A DNA stretch of 64,000 nucleotides, taken from assembly GCF_001050375.1 (NCBI RefSeq), contig NZ_KQ130484.1, forward strand, positions 94,639-158,638. The letters run 5' to 3'. The notes beneath the pieces were generated by a model. It did not search any database, was not told where the DNA came from, and worked only from the letters and a program-made list of their open reading frames with translations. Position 1 is the first letter of the stretch. The number at the start of each line of letters is the position of its first letter. Origin of the DNA: Catenovulum maritimum (GTDB taxonomy: Bacteria; Pseudomonadota; Gammaproteobacteria; Enterobacterales; Alteromonadaceae). Position numbers and translations under genes: made by a program. This document shows, one piece after another, positions 54,531-63,941 of this stretch.

Positions 54531-54830
54531 AGGCTAGGCTTTATCGATAATAAGGAAGTCTATTGTAAATGAATCTAGTTAATTCTCAAAAGTCAGATTA
54601 AAAATTACAGTCGCCGGTAAATCTACACCTTGGTTTGGAATGAAGAGTAAATAAGGTATAAATATAACAAGGAGAGAGTTTATATTGATTTAGTTTACTT
54701 AAAAATGATGGCTTGGCTGAGATATTTATTGTCGTTGAAGAAATTATTTTTAACTTTTTATTAATCTCCCCCTTGAATTGTTTGATTAAATGCATATCTT
54801 TGTTTTAATTGTGTAGCCACTTGTAAGATA
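54531..54830. other. Gap between rlmA and sapC, mostly featureless
   Basis: No gene is supported. A strong ribosome-site sequence AAGGAGAGAG (54669-54678) stands alone; the only frame after it would use an ATT start and give 26 residues, so I do not call it. Promoters for the leftward rlmA-mutH pair must lie in the left part. Confidence 0.35.
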
Positions 54831-54858
54831 TTGGGTGCATTTAGATTACAACTATAAA
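54831..54858 (+). promoter_or_regulatory. Candidate promoter of the SapC-family gene
   Basis: TTGGGT (54831-54836) and TATAAA (54853-54858) are separated by 16 bp. They place the start of transcription about 13 bp before the ATG at 54878. GGAG lies 6-9 nt upstream of that ATG. Confidence 0.4.
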
Positions 54859-54877
54859 TATTAACTGGAGAAACCAG

Positions 54878-55597
54878 ATGTTCAAAAAATTGGTTCCAAT
54901 CAACTCAAGCGCTCATAAAGACATCAAATTAAAAAGAGCACCAAATTACGATTTCGCTAAAACTGTTCATGTTGCACCTCTTTTAGCTCATGAGTTTCCT
55001 CAAGCTTCAGCTAGTTTCCCAATTATTTTCCATAAAAATGAAGAGTCTGGTGAATTTCATCCACTTGCACTATTAGGTTTACGCAAAGAAGAAAACTTAT
55101 TAATTCAAGACGGCAGATGGACTGCTACCTATGTACCTGCATCTATTCGTCGTTACCCATTTGCTGCAGCATCTGTAAATGGCGATGATGAAAATATGGT
55201 TGTTTGTATGGACGAAGAAGCTGAAATGTTCAATACAGAAGAAGGCGACCCTTTGTTTGATGAAAACGGTGAAGAAACTGAAATCATCAAGCAAGTTAAA
55301 GAGTTTATGAATTCTTATTTAGACCGAGAAGCAGCAAGCCGTGCTTTTGTTAAATTTTTAGCAGAAAAAGAATTACTTTTACCTCGTACAGTTGGTTATA
55401 ACAATCAAGAAGGTGAAAGAGTTAATATGGGCAGCTTCTATGCATTTGATGAAGCTAAATTTAACGAGCTGTCAGATGAAGATTTCTTAGAAATGCGTAA
55501 GCGTGGTTACTTACCGGTTGCATATGCAATTCTAACTTCTATGCAGCAAATGGATGGCTTATTCCGTTTATTGCAAGAAACTAAAACAGCAGCTTAA
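54878..55597 (+). CDS. SapC-family protein
   Basis: 239 residues matching the SapC domain: KKLVPINSSAHKDIKL near the start, APLLAHEFPQASASFPIIF, HPLALLGLRKEENLL, WTATYVPASIRRYPFAA and a C-terminal acidic half. The family is named for an S-layer-linked protein of Campylobacter and is common next to TonB-dependent receptors in Alteromonadales, but its role is not established. There is no signal peptide. It has its own promoter and terminator, so it is a single-gene unit. Confidence 0.85.
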   Translation: MFKKLVPINSSAHKDIKLKRAPNYDFAKTVHVAPLLAHEFPQASASFPIIFHKNEESGEFHPLALLGLRKEENLLIQDGRWTATYVPASIRRYPFAAASVNGDDENMVVCMDEEAEMFNTEEGDPLFDENGEETEIIKQVKEFMNSYLDREAASRAFVKFLAEKELLLPRTVGYNNQEGERVNMGSFYAFDEAKFNELSDEDFLEMRKRGYLPVAYAILTSMQQMDGLFRLLQETKTAA

Positions 55598-55607
55598 TTT
55601 GCACAAT

Positions 55608-55635
55608 ATGATGAACACTTTTTAGTGTTCATCAT
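55608..55635. terminator. Bidirectional terminator after sapC
   Basis: ATGATGAACACT (55608-55619) and AGTGTTCATCAT (55624-55635) form a perfect 12-bp stem with a TTTT loop. It overlaps the last codons of the convergent TerB-like gene. Confidence 0.75.
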
Positions 55636-56029
55636 AATTTAGTAGCTTAGTCAGTAGGGCTAATAATTCTTTTTCTTCAGTTGCAACTTCCCCATCTATT
55701 TCACTAACGTATTTAGCAAAAGTAATGACAAAGTCTTGGTATACTCTATCTGATAATTGATCGATTAACGATATTAAGTATTTCTCAATATTGTTATTTT
55801 CAATTGCAGTTCGACTTTGGGTAATAATTAGTTTGTGTGTGGTTTGCCGATCAAATTTACCATTCCACTCCAAGCCATTTAGCCAGATATCGATATAATC
55901 TTGCTCACTTAATCTTATTTTGCCATCAACTTGGCTAAACAAAGTTGCGATTGCGAGTAGAGCTTCTTTCTGCTTTTGTTGCAATTCTGGGTTAGATGAT
56001 TCTAAAATGCTCTGAACAATTTTTTTCAT
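55622..56029 (-). CDS. TerB-like (tellurite-resistance family) protein
   Basis: About 135 residues, all helical. Two family signatures are seen: LLAIATLFSQVDGKIRLSEQDYI and ITFAKYVSEIDGEVATEEKELL, each with the Asp-Gly turn that marks TerB and DjlA-type TerB domains and may bind metal. No other ter genes are nearby, so tellurite resistance should not be assumed. I take the ATG at 56029; a TTG two codons earlier is possible. It is divergent from sprT by 30 bp. Confidence 0.75.
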   Translation of the reverse strand: MKKIVQSILESSNPELQQKQKEALLAIATLFSQVDGKIRLSEQDYIDIWLNGLEWNGKFDRQTTHKLIITQSRTAIENNNIEKYLISLIDQLSDRVYQDFVITFAKYVSEIDGEVATEEKELLALLTKLLNYDEH

Positions 56030-56059
56030 GGCCAACTAATTAAATTTGAATATGTGTAA

Positions 56060-56605
56060 ATGTTAAGTCTTAGTGAGAAAAAACACCAGATAAGTCTAGA
56101 GTTTGAGCAACTTATTTGCACTTATCAAGACGAATTTCCTCACTTATCTGCTTACCAGCTTAGATTTACTCGAACTAAGCGCGTTATGGGGAGTTGTCAT
56201 TATGGTAAACAGCAGATTAATATTTCGGAGCTTATTTTAGAGCACAACCCAATATCAATTCAATTGGATACTTTAAAGCATGAAATTGCGCATGCCATCG
56301 CCTATTCCAAGGGGGAACACGGACATGGTCTGTTATGGCAGTATTGGGCGACTAAACTTGGTGCTAGCCCTAACGCAAGATATAAGCAAAGTTTGGCTAT
56401 GGAGTATAAATATAGCTTGGTTTGTGTTCAGCAAAGTGCTTTGAAAGTGTTGGGTAAGCAATATCATAAAAAGATAAAACTTAAAGGCAGGTATATCGCT
56501 TCAGATAAAAGCAGTTTAAATTGCCTGTATTTAGTTTGTAATCAAGAGCTCAGCCGTTACCATTCTGGCGAACTTAAATTGCATGAGCTCAGTTTGTATC
56601 AGTAA
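56060..56605 (+). CDS. SprT-family zinc metalloprotease-like protein
   Basis: 181 residues with the SprT core: RFTRTKRVMGSCHYGKQQINIS, the zinc motif LKHEIAHAIAY (HExxH) with the third ligand in HGHGLLW. A C-terminal zinc ribbon is usual, but here only the Cys in LVCVQQ and LVCNQ and His residues are visible, not the paired CxxC motifs of E. coli SprT. It is related to Spartan proteases that act on DNA-protein crosslinks, though the bacterial role is unclear. Confidence 0.83.
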   Translation: MLSLSEKKHQISLEFEQLICTYQDEFPHLSAYQLRFTRTKRVMGSCHYGKQQINISELILEHNPISIQLDTLKHEIAHAIAYSKGEHGHGLLWQYWATKLGASPNARYKQSLAMEYKYSLVCVQQSALKVLGKQYHKKIKLKGRYIASDKSSLNCLYLVCNQELSRYHSGELKLHELSLYQ

Positions 56606-56624
56606 ATGATTTTGTGCATTAACA

Positions 56625-57815
56625 CTAAAATCTTTGTAGGCCTCTTTCTAGTTCAGCCATACCCGTTGGCAAGTCAATATCACCACCTAAATCTCTAATC
56701 GCACAACCAAACGCATGTAAGGTTCTAAACAAGTGATGTGCACGGCTTTGTTCACCCATTTGGCCAATGCGAACAATGTCTAAGCCGAATGATCCTGAGA
56801 TTTCGACACGGTAACGATTTGAAATATGCGCACATAGCGCTTTTTGCGCTATACCATTTGGTACATTTATCCCGATTACTGAATTTAATCTAGATGCTTC
56901 CTGAACAAAAAGCTTTAAGCCTAAAGCTTCTATACCATGTTGTAACGCCTTAGAGCAGCGTAGGTGGCGCTCAAACCTAGCCTCTAGGGTTTCGTTACAG
57001 ATTAATGCCAAAGCTTCGTGTATTGCTAATATACCCGAAACAGGCGCGGTGTAATGATATGCATTATGGTGCCAAAAGCCTTCGGCCAGTTTGGCATCTA
57101 AACACCATTGGGCTGGTGGTTTTGGTCTTGAATGAATTCTGTGATGTGCTCTCTCGGAAAAAGCGATTAAAGATACACCAGGAATCGACGACAAACCTTT
57201 TTGACCACCTGTAATGACAGCGTCTATTTTCCATTCATCCATATTTAATGGCATGGTACTTAAAGTACAAACGGCATCCACTATAATATAACAGCCATAT
57301 GCTTGTGCTATTTCTGCTATTTGCCTTAATTGCTTATTACAGACTGTATTCGATGTTTCACCTTGTACTAGGGTGATGACTTCGGGCCGATATTTTTCTA
57401 TGTAGGCTTTGACTGAATCCGGATCTGCAGCCAGTCCCTCCGGTATTTCATATCGGGTCACATCGGCACCAACTCGAGTCGCCATTTCGGCTAACCGACC
57501 ACTGAAAAAACCATTGCATATACTTAATACTTTGGTGTTTTCCCAAATTAAATTTGTGATGGCCATTTCCATTGCCGCTGAACCTGGGCCAGCCACCCCT
57601 AAAATCCATTTGGATTGGGTTTGAAATACATAGCGAGACATGCTTTTAACTTGCTCGATTATCTTACCCATTGTCTCACCTAGGTGATTAATAACGATAG
57701 AGTTAGCTCGTCCAACTTGATTTGGTATAGGTACAGGACCAGCTCCCATCATTAGTAATGGCTCGGAAGGTAGGATTTCGTCTAATGAGACTAATTCTGG
57801 AACTGAGATGCGCAA
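56625..57815 (-). CDS. Class V aminotransferase (alanine/serine-glyoxylate type)
   Basis: A 396-residue PLP enzyme: GAGPVPIPNQV near the start, GVAGPGSAAMEMAI (phosphate loop), VQGETSNTVCN, YIIVDAVCTLSTMPLNMDEW (Asp against the PLP nitrogen) and the Schiff-base lysine in ITGGQKGLSSIPG. Layout fits alanine-glyoxylate or serine-glyoxylate aminotransferases; PucG-like purine catabolism enzymes are also similar. The start is a TTG with AGGA 8 nt upstream; the next ATG, inside LLMMGAG, would remove conserved residues. Monocistronic by spacing. Confidence 0.82.
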   Translation of the reverse strand: MRISVPELVSLDEILPSEPLLMMGAGPVPIPNQVGRANSIVINHLGETMGKIIEQVKSMSRYVFQTQSKWILGVAGPGSAAMEMAITNLIWENTKVLSICNGFFSGRLAEMATRVGADVTRYEIPEGLAADPDSVKAYIEKYRPEVITLVQGETSNTVCNKQLRQIAEIAQAYGCYIIVDAVCTLSTMPLNMDEWKIDAVITGGQKGLSSIPGVSLIAFSERAHHRIHSRPKPPAQWCLDAKLAEGFWHHNAYHYTAPVSGILAIHEALALICNETLEARFERHLRCSKALQHGIEALGLKLFVQEASRLNSVIGINVPNGIAQKALCAHISNRYRVEISGSFGLDIVRIGQMGEQSRAHHLFRTLHAFGCAIRDLGGDIDLPTGMAELERGLQRF

Positions 57816-57938
57816 AAATGTATTCCTATACAGAAAGTGTTAGTTAATTTTGGCTGATAGTTAAATATAAAGCTATAAATAACCCAAGCAAGGGATAAAA
57901 ATATCTTAAAAAGAGTAGTATGACAAAGCCTAGATAGC

Positions 57939-57964
57939 AAAAAGGCCAGTAAGCTGGCCTTTTT
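57939..57964 (-). terminator. metK terminator
   Basis: AAAAAGGCCAG (57939-57949) and CTGGCCTTTTT (57954-57964) form an 11-bp stem with a 4-nt loop, 16 bp beyond the metK stop on the minus strand, with T-runs in both directions. Confidence 0.92.
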
Positions 57965-57979
57965 CAACAGAAGCGAGTT

Positions 57980-59131
57980 TTAGATGTTAGCTGCTGCTTT
58001 TAACAGCTCGGCTTTATCTGTTGCTTCCCAAGGGAACTCTTCACGGCCAAAGTGACCATAGGCTGCTGTTGGTTGGTAAATTGGACGTTCTAAATCTAAC
58101 ATTTTGATTAAGCCGTATGGTCTAAGTTCAAAATGCTCACGAACGAGTTCAACTAAACGAGCGTTGCTTACTTTACCTGTACCAAAAGTTTCAATACTGA
58201 TTGAAGTTGGCTCAGCTACACCAATAGCATATGACACTTGTATTTCACAACGTTCTGCTAGACCTGCCGCAACTATATTTTTAGCAACATATCGGCCTGC
58301 GTATGCAGCAGATCTATCTACCTTAGATGGATCTTTACCTGAGAATGCGCCGCCACCATGTCGAGCCATACCGCCGTATGTATCTACGATGATCTTACGA
58401 CCAGTTAAACCACAATCACCCATAGGTCCACCAATTACAAAGCGGCCAGTTGGGTTAATGAAGTATTTTGTTTTATCGGTTAAAAAGCTTGCCGGTAAAA
58501 CTGGCTTAATGATTTCTTCCATAACCGCTTCACGCAAATCAGCTGTTGAAATACTATCGCAGTGTTGAGTTGATAAAACAACAGCGTCAACGCCAACAGG
58601 CTTGCCATTTTCGTAGACAAACGTAACTTGGCTTTTCGCATCTGGACGTAACCAAGGTAAGGTACCATTTTTACGTACTTCTGCTTGGCGTTTAACTAAG
58701 CGGTGCGAGTAAGTAATTGGTGCAGGCATTAATACGTCGGTTTCATTACTCGCGTAACCAAACATCAGTCCTTGATCTCCAGCGCCTTGATCTTCAGGTC
58801 TAGAACGGTCAACACCTTGGTTGATATCAGGAGATTGCTTACCTATTGTATTTAGTACTGCACAAGAATCGGCATCGAAACCCATATCTGAGTGAGTGTA
58901 ACCAATTTCGCGTACAGTTTTGCGCGTGATTTCTTCAATATCTACCCAGGCTGAGGTTGTTACTTCACCACCAACCATAACCATACCGGTTTTTACATAG
59001 GTCTCACATGCAACTCGAGCATGCGGATCTTGCTCTAAAATAGCATCCAATACAGCATCAGATATTTGATCTGCAATTTTATCCGGATGTCCTTCTGAAA
59101 CTGATTCAGATGTGAAAACATGTTGTGTCAT
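57980..59131 (-). CDS. metK: S-adenosylmethionine synthase
   Basis: Makes S-adenosylmethionine from ATP and methionine. 383 residues, standard. Key parts: [24 protein letters not shown] (His and Asp for ATP/Mg), [24 protein letters not shown] (loop and Lys/Asp region), [40 protein letters not shown] and the C-terminal [16 protein letters not shown] precedes the ATG. A MetJ-type operator 160 bp upstream implies repression by MetJ with SAM as corepressor. Confidence 0.98.
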   Translation of the reverse strand: MTQHVFTSESVSEGHPDKIADQISDAVLDAILEQDPHARVACETYVKTGMVMVGGEVTTSAWVDIEEITRKTVREIGYTHSDMGFDADSCAVLNTIGKQSPDINQGVDRSRPEDQGAGDQGLMFGYASNETDVLMPAPITYSHRLVKRQAEVRKNGTLPWLRPDAKSQVTFVYENGKPVGVDAVVLSTQHCDSISTADLREAVMEEIIKPVLPASFLTDKTKYFINPTGRFVIGGPMGDCGLTGRKIIVDTYGGMARHGGGAFSGKDPSKVDRSAAYAGRYVAKNIVAAGLAERCEIQVSYAIGVAEPTSISIETFGTGKVSNARLVELVREHFELRPYGLIKMLDLERPIYQPTAAYGHFGREEFPWEATDKAELLKAAANI

Positions 59132-59291
59132 GGTTTACTCTCTCTATTTTATCGCTCGATATAAAGCCGCTAAGTACTTGGAATATATCTTGAAAAATTG
59201 GGTTTCATAGTTAAATTAGGCTGAATAGAAGTATATATAAGCCAAAATTTAATGATTATTTCGGCTAAGTTTAGTGATTATTTGAGTTTTT

Positions 59292-59323
59292 GCAAGTCTT
59301 TACGTCTAGACGTCTAAACATCT
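59292..59323. promoter_or_regulatory. MetJ operator: four tandem met boxes upstream of metK
   Basis: Adjacent 8-bp boxes in one register are compared with the consensus AGACGTCT. Box 59308-59315 matches 8 of 8, 59300-59307 6 of 8, 59316-59323 6 of 8 and 59292-59299 5 of 8. Tandem adjacent boxes are how MetJ dimers bind cooperatively. The array lies just beyond the fimT-like stop and upstream of metK, with a TTGCAA -35-like sequence at its edge. Confidence 0.8.
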
Positions 59324-59332
59324 AAAGCGTTT

Positions 59333-59908
59333 TTATGTTTCACAGCTAATGCTTTCCGAGTTGCTATTTAGTTGATCTTTGCCATCACCATTTAAATCTT
59401 TAGAAACTCTTGGCCTGCCAGTTAAATTGATCACTACTGCTCTGGAAAAGTACTCTGATTCTGAAGTATTTGTGCAGTAACGAAATGTTCCACTTTGGCC
59501 ATTGAGCAAGCCATCTGGTCCGTATTTTAATGCTTTCCCACCACTAAAAATTAAAATATCAGAGCTGGGGAAGTTATTCTTAATGAGAATTAATGTATCC
59601 TCTGCGGCATTGTAGTGCTGGTCTCCATTTACATCAGAGAATATGCTATAGCCATTTTGCCAATCTTTATCACAGTCATTGGTTGTTGATAAATGGCACA
59701 TGGTGACTCGAGTGTTGTACTGAATTGCGTAGTTTCGGGACAGGACAATGTCTTTACTGATTTTATAAATTGCGTTGTCTACCCTGTGTTCAATCAAGAC
59801 GCCTTGCAGCTTAGGTATACCAAGGGTTAGGGTTAATGAAGCAATCAATAAGATGAAAATTAATTCTAATAGAGTGAAGCCTACTTTTGAGTATATTTTA
59901 TTTGTCAT
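59333..59908 (-). CDS. GspH/FimT-type minor pseudopilin
   Basis: About 191 residues. The prepilin leader ends KVG and is cut before FTLLELIFILLIASLTLTLG, with Glu at mature position 5, followed by the N-terminal helix and a GspH-type beta domain (SRNYAIQYNTRVTMCHLS, DWQNGYSIFSDVNGD). Two cysteines (MCHLSTTNDCD) and two more near the end (FRYCTN, ISCET) could pair. It may prime type IV pili or a type II secretion pseudopilus. A paralogue lies 94 bp upstream on the same strand. The ATG at 59908 has AAGG 6 nt before it. Confidence 0.85.
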   Translation of the reverse strand: MTNKIYSKVGFTLLELIFILLIASLTLTLGIPKLQGVLIEHRVDNAIYKISKDIVLSRNYAIQYNTRVTMCHLSTTNDCDKDWQNGYSIFSDVNGDQHYNAAEDTLILIKNNFPSSDILIFSGGKALKYGPDGLLNGQSGTFRYCTNTSESEYFSRAVVINLTGRPRVSKDLNGDGKDQLNSNSESISCET

Positions 59909-60002
59909 GATCATCCTTAATCATTAGTGTCCGTTTATCTTTTTATTATTTCTAATAGTAGTTTCGTAAAAGCTTAAATAGACCTCAGCTGTTGGAGCAA
60001 TG

Positions 60003-60590
60003 CTAGTTACAAATTATATGGTCGTTATCACCACTTGTTTCATCCATGCTGTCATTGTCTATATCTGAAGATGGCCTTGGCCGACCACTTTGATTGATGA
60101 TAATTGCTCTTGAGTAGTAAATTGCATTATCAATACCCGGGCAGTATCTAAAGGTACCTATTTCAGATACTGCAAAAGTAGTCGAAATTGTGCCATCAAA
60201 TTGATATTGCAGCGAATTTCCATCTGAAAACTGTAAGATATCACCTGTGCTCACAGCGCCTCTCACAAACAACTTTTCATCAGTCGCACTATCAAAAATT
60301 TGATCTGCATTTTCATCAATAAAGCCTGTATAGCCATTTGACCAAAGGTTATCACATTCATTACTAGTATTTAGGTGACATAAAGTCACAGTTGTTTCAT
60401 AGCTTACGGCATAACTTCTAGCGGTAATTATGTCTTTATTTAAGCTCAATATGGCATTGTTGACTCTGCTTTCTAATAAAGTTTGCTGTAATGCTGGTAA
60501 GCCTAATGTTAATCCAATTCCAATTAAAGCTAATGCAATCATTAACTCAAGCAAGGTAAAACCTTGCTGAACAACGGTTATGAGTTTCAT
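60003..60590 (-). CDS. GspH/FimT-type minor pseudopilin (paralogue)
   Basis: 195 residues with prepilin leader QQG cut before FTLLELMIALALIGIGLTLG. The layout mirrors the next gene: VNNAILSLNKDIITARSYAVSYETTVTLCHLNTSNECD, WSNGYTGFIDENADQIFD, IGTFRYCPG, YYSRAIIINQSGRPR. The shared Cys positions and the GTFRYC and GRPR blocks show the two genes come from a tandem duplication. AAGG is not evident; the start is supported by the leader itself. Confidence 0.85.
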   Translation of the reverse strand: MKLITVVQQGFTLLELMIALALIGIGLTLGLPALQQTLLESRVNNAILSLNKDIITARSYAVSYETTVTLCHLNTSNECDNLWSNGYTGFIDENADQIFDSATDEKLFVRGAVSTGDILQFSDGNSLQYQFDGTISTTFAVSEIGTFRYCPGIDNAIYYSRAIIINQSGRPRPSSDIDNDSMDETSGDNDHIICN

Positions 60591-60699
60591 TATTTTAATG
60601 CTCTATTTATAAATATCAGTATTTTACATTATGGCAAATAAATTCACTTTCGTCAGACCTCTAAACTATTTAGTGCGATAGCTCTCACATCTTAGTTAT

Positions 60700-63468
60700 T
60701 TAAGCGAGTTTTATGACATCTTTTTGCTTAGATAAATAGTTCGAAAGCCTCTCATATAATATGCTTAGAGTAATAGGTTTTGCTATGTGTTCGTTCATCC
60801 CTGCGAGTAAACATTTTTCTACGTCCTCTGCCAAGACATTCGCAGAAAGTGCCAAGATTGGGATCTTATCTAAATGAGGCAGTTTTCGAATTAATTTGGT
60901 TGCTTGAAAACCATCTAATTCAGGCATTCTGCAGTCCATCAAAATTAAGTCATAATGATTGTTTTCTGCTTTCTCTACTGCCACCTTTCCATTAATAGCA
61001 AAATCATGAGATAAACCAAATTTTTCAAGCATGTTTTGGCAAATCGCTAAGTTAATTAGATTATCTTCAACGACTAAGACATGGCCAAAAATTGGACTAT
61101 AGCTTAGATTCTCAGTTGTCGTATTTGTATTTGGTGTGACACTCGTACTTATACCCGCTGTGATTAATTTATTAATGATTTCACGAGGACGAATTGGCTT
61201 TTTCAGTGAGAGCTCGGTATCGTTTGATATTTGTAATTGTGCTTCTGTTGCCGTGCTATCTATGTTGAGAATGCTGGTATCTTGGGTGGGTGATAGCGAA
61301 TCTGCAGAGCTAACTAGCAAATGAGATTTTAAATTTATCATTAAAGTTTCTTTAAGCGCGTGATTATTAGCTCTGATAATTAACTTATTATGTGTTTTAG
61401 GTGTTTCGATTAGTTGACTGTTAATGCTTGTTATTGGGATTTCAAACCAAAATGTTGAGCCATGGTTAATCGCACTTATTACTCCGATATCACCTTGCAT
61501 TTGAGAAATCAATTTTTTACATATTGCCAAACCTAAGCCAGTACCACCGTATTTTTTACTTATCATTTGGTCGGCTTGGCTGAAAGTATCGAAAAGGTTC
61601 GCTTGATTTTGGATTTCAATACCAATTCCGGTATCAATTACTTCAACTCTTAAGGTATTGGTAATATCTACCTTTAACGTAATATTACCTTGGTGTGTAA
61701 ATTTAAGCGCATTGCCAAGCAGGTTTAGTAGGATTTGTCTCAGCCGAACATCGTCAGCATACAGCTCAAAAGTTTGTGAAATAGGGTAATCGAAAATAAT
61801 ATCAATCGACTTTTCTTGTTGTAGCATTCTAGCTTGAATGAGCTCTAAACATTGATAGCACACTTCTTCGAAATCGAATTTATGGCTCGACAAGTGTAAT
61901 TTACCCGCTTCAATTTTAGAAATATCAAGAATGTCGTCGATTATAGTTAATAATGTATTACCAGACTGCTCAATCACGCTGATAGAGTCTGATTGATTTT
62001 TATCTAAGCTTGATGCTTTTAACAAAGAAACCATACCTAAAATGCCATTTAGTGGTGTTCTTATTTCGTGGCTCATTAAAGCGAGGAAGTTACTCTTTGA
62101 CTCAACAGCATTGTTCGCTTTTTTTATCGCTATATTGAGTGCTAAATTTTGTCTGGTTAATCTATCGCTATTGTTTTCTAGCTCGTTATGTAATTCGGTA
62201 AGCTCTTCAACCTTGGAATGTAAATCTTCGTTTAAGTTGGTAATTTCTTTTTTATTTAATATTAAATTTTTATTTTTTTGTTCAATTTGCTTGGTGTAAT
62301 TTTTAAATTCATTAAATAGTTTATTTAAAGCTTTAATTAATGGACTGAATTCATTTTTTCCGCTGTATTTTATTGTGGAAACGGTTAGTTCATCAGTTCT
62401 GTAGTCTGTTTTGATTGAATCTTTAACCAAAGAGATAATGCGATTAAAAGGTTTAAATATTTGCTGTAACGACAAGCTGACTAAAGCTATAAACGTTGCT
62501 GAAATTAAAATACCTAACCATAAATTTTGTTGCTCGGCATATTTTGTTTCGGCAACTAAGTCGGTATACGGAATGGTAACGCCAAATATAATGCCAGAAG
62601 AGGTTATTGCGAAGGCAACCTTGTCTGATGTTGGTTGCTCTGTCAGATCTATCATATTCAATTCGTTCGGCAGGGTTTCTGTTAGAGCTATTTTTCCCCA
62701 GTCTGTTTCACTCGCTTGCTTCATCGTCAGCTCAGGGTTTGCTGAAGAGAATATGATTTTTCCACTGTGACCATCGATTAAAAAACTGTTTGATTTTGGG
62801 GTAACTTTTATTTGGCTAAAAAAATCAGTGATTTCAGTTAATGCCCAATCTACTGTTGCCAAGCCAATAATGGTTTTTTTATCATCCCAAATAAAACTAT
62901 CGACTGTCATCATTAATTGCTCAGAACCCGCTTCGTCTTTATAGGGCTCTGTCCAATAAATATTTTGTGGTCTTTGTATACTCCTTGGCCAACCTGAAGG
63001 TAGTGCTAGCTGATACCAAGATTGATTATGATAATCATAAGCTTGGGTGCTTAAATCCCAGCTAAATTTGACCTGATTATTCTCACGAAATACGTAAGGG
63101 CCAAAAAATTTATGTTGCTGAATGATATTCGGTTCAAACCAAATACCTCCACCAATAGCATCGGAATATTGTTCAAACAATTGTATTAATTGTATTTGTA
63201 GCTGTTGGGTGAGTTGTTCTTTAGGAAAGAGACTTAATTGACGATAGAATTGCTGACCTATGTTACTAACAGATAGGACTTGTTGCTCTAATACCTTTGT
63301 TTGATTGTTTAATTTTTGTAAGCCGGCATCAAAAGTTGCATGTATTTGCTTATTCTTAATATCAGATAAGGCTTTTGAAGAAGTATTTTGATTAACTGTA
63401 ATTAATAAGCCATAACCAAATAATTCCAACAAGAAAACAACTAGTAAAATCCGTGTCTTAATATTCAT
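60700..63468 (-). CDS. Hybrid sensor histidine kinase (Cache sensor, HisKA, HATPase, REC)
   Basis: 922 residues. Transmembrane helix near the N-terminus (ILLVVFLLELFGYGLLITV), a periplasmic double-Cache-like sensor (about 30-315: GGIWFEPNIIQQHKFFGPYVF, YDYHNQSWYQLAL), a second helix (LWLGILISATFIALVSLSL), a coiled coil (about 390-450), HisKA with SHEIRTPLNGILG, HATPase_c with NALKFTHQGN, DTGIGI and GGTGLGLAICKKL, then a degenerate receiver (about 700-790) lacking the acidic pocket, and an intact C-terminal REC with LILMDCRMPELDG and HIAKPI. Phosphorelay output is unknown; no response regulator gene is adjacent. Confidence 0.9.
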   Translation of the reverse strand: MNIKTRILLVVFLLELFGYGLLITVNQNTSSKALSDIKNKQIHATFDAGLQKLNNQTKVLEQQVLSVSNIGQQFYRQLSLFPKEQLTQQLQIQLIQLFEQYSDAIGGGIWFEPNIIQQHKFFGPYVFRENNQVKFSWDLSTQAYDYHNQSWYQLALPSGWPRSIQRPQNIYWTEPYKDEAGSEQLMMTVDSFIWDDKKTIIGLATVDWALTEITDFFSQIKVTPKSNSFLIDGHSGKIIFSSANPELTMKQASETDWGKIALTETLPNELNMIDLTEQPTSDKVAFAITSSGIIFGVTIPYTDLVAETKYAEQQNLWLGILISATFIALVSLSLQQIFKPFNRIISLVKDSIKTDYRTDELTVSTIKYSGKNEFSPLIKALNKLFNEFKNYTKQIEQKNKNLILNKKEITNLNEDLHSKVEELTELHNELENNSDRLTRQNLALNIAIKKANNAVESKSNFLALMSHEIRTPLNGILGMVSLLKASSLDKNQSDSISVIEQSGNTLLTIIDDILDISKIEAGKLHLSSHKFDFEEVCYQCLELIQARMLQQEKSIDIIFDYPISQTFELYADDVRLRQILLNLLGNALKFTHQGNITLKVDITNTLRVEVIDTGIGIEIQNQANLFDTFSQADQMISKKYGGTGLGLAICKKLISQMQGDIGVISAINHGSTFWFEIPITSINSQLIETPKTHNKLIIRANNHALKETLMINLKSHLLVSSADSLSPTQDTSILNIDSTATEAQLQISNDTELSLKKPIRPREIINKLITAGISTSVTPNTNTTTENLSYSPIFGHVLVVEDNLINLAICQNMLEKFGLSHDFAINGKVAVEKAENNHYDLILMDCRMPELDGFQATKLIRKLPHLDKIPILALSANVLAEDVEKCLLAGMNEHIAKPITLSILYERLSNYLSKQKDVIKLA

Positions 63469-63595
63469 AACTAACTTAACAAGAAAAGTAGTTATTTAGT
63501 TATAGCAAAATAATTAGGGTGTTACATAAGGTGATTGCTGTGAGTTTTGTAAGATATTTCTGGTAAGACTACAAATTAATGTGTAGTAAGAGAAA

Positions 63596-63671
63596 TGGCG
63601 TCCCGTAGGGGATTCGAACCCCTGTTACCGCCGTGAAAGGGCGGTGTCCTAGGCCTCTAGACGAACGGGAC
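63596..63671 (-). tRNA. tRNA-Glu (UUC)
   Basis: Read on the minus strand: acceptor GTCCCGT pairs with ACGGGAC, discriminator G and an encoded CCA at the 3' end (63596-63598). The anticodon loop is CTTTCAC with anticodon TTC, and the T arm is CAGGGGTTCGAATCCCCT. 76 nt. It is the last-transcribed visible copy of a tandem array. Confidence 0.96.
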
Positions 63672-63730
63672 GCTGTAAAGCAATCTCAAAAAATAAGACT
63701 ATATGCACTCAAGGCTATATGCATAAAGAA

Positions 63731-63806
63731 TGGCGTCCCGTAGGGGATTCGAACCCCTGTTACCGCCGTGAAAGGGCGGTGTCCTAGGCCTCTAGACGAA
63801 CGGGAC
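63731..63806 (-). tRNA. tRNA-Glu (UUC), second copy
   Basis: Identical in sequence to the copy at 63596, including encoded CCA, and 135 bp further on. The 59-bp spacer between the two is the same as the next spacer. Confidence 0.96.
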
Positions 63807-63865
63807 GCTGTAAAGCAATCTCAAAAAATAAGACTATATGCACTCAAGGCTATATGCATAAAGAA

Positions 63866-63941
63866 TGGCGTCCCGTAGGGGATTCGAACCCCTGTTACCG
63901 CCGTGAAAGGGCGGTGTCCTAGGCCTCTAGACGAACGGGAC
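63866..63941 (-). tRNA. tRNA-Glu (UUC), third copy
   Basis: Identical again, with the same spacing. The spacer beyond it (63942-64000) is complete and stops exactly where a fourth copy would begin at 64001, so the array very likely continues. Confidence 0.96.

Noticed and set aside
54669..54760. Strong ribosome-site sequence followed by a possible 26-residue hydrophobic peptide
   Set aside because: It would need an ATT start; the first ATG is too far from the site and leaves only 19 residues.
55622..56029. Tellurite-resistance operon
   Set aside because: Only a lone TerB-like gene is present; no terZ, terC, terD or terE neighbours.
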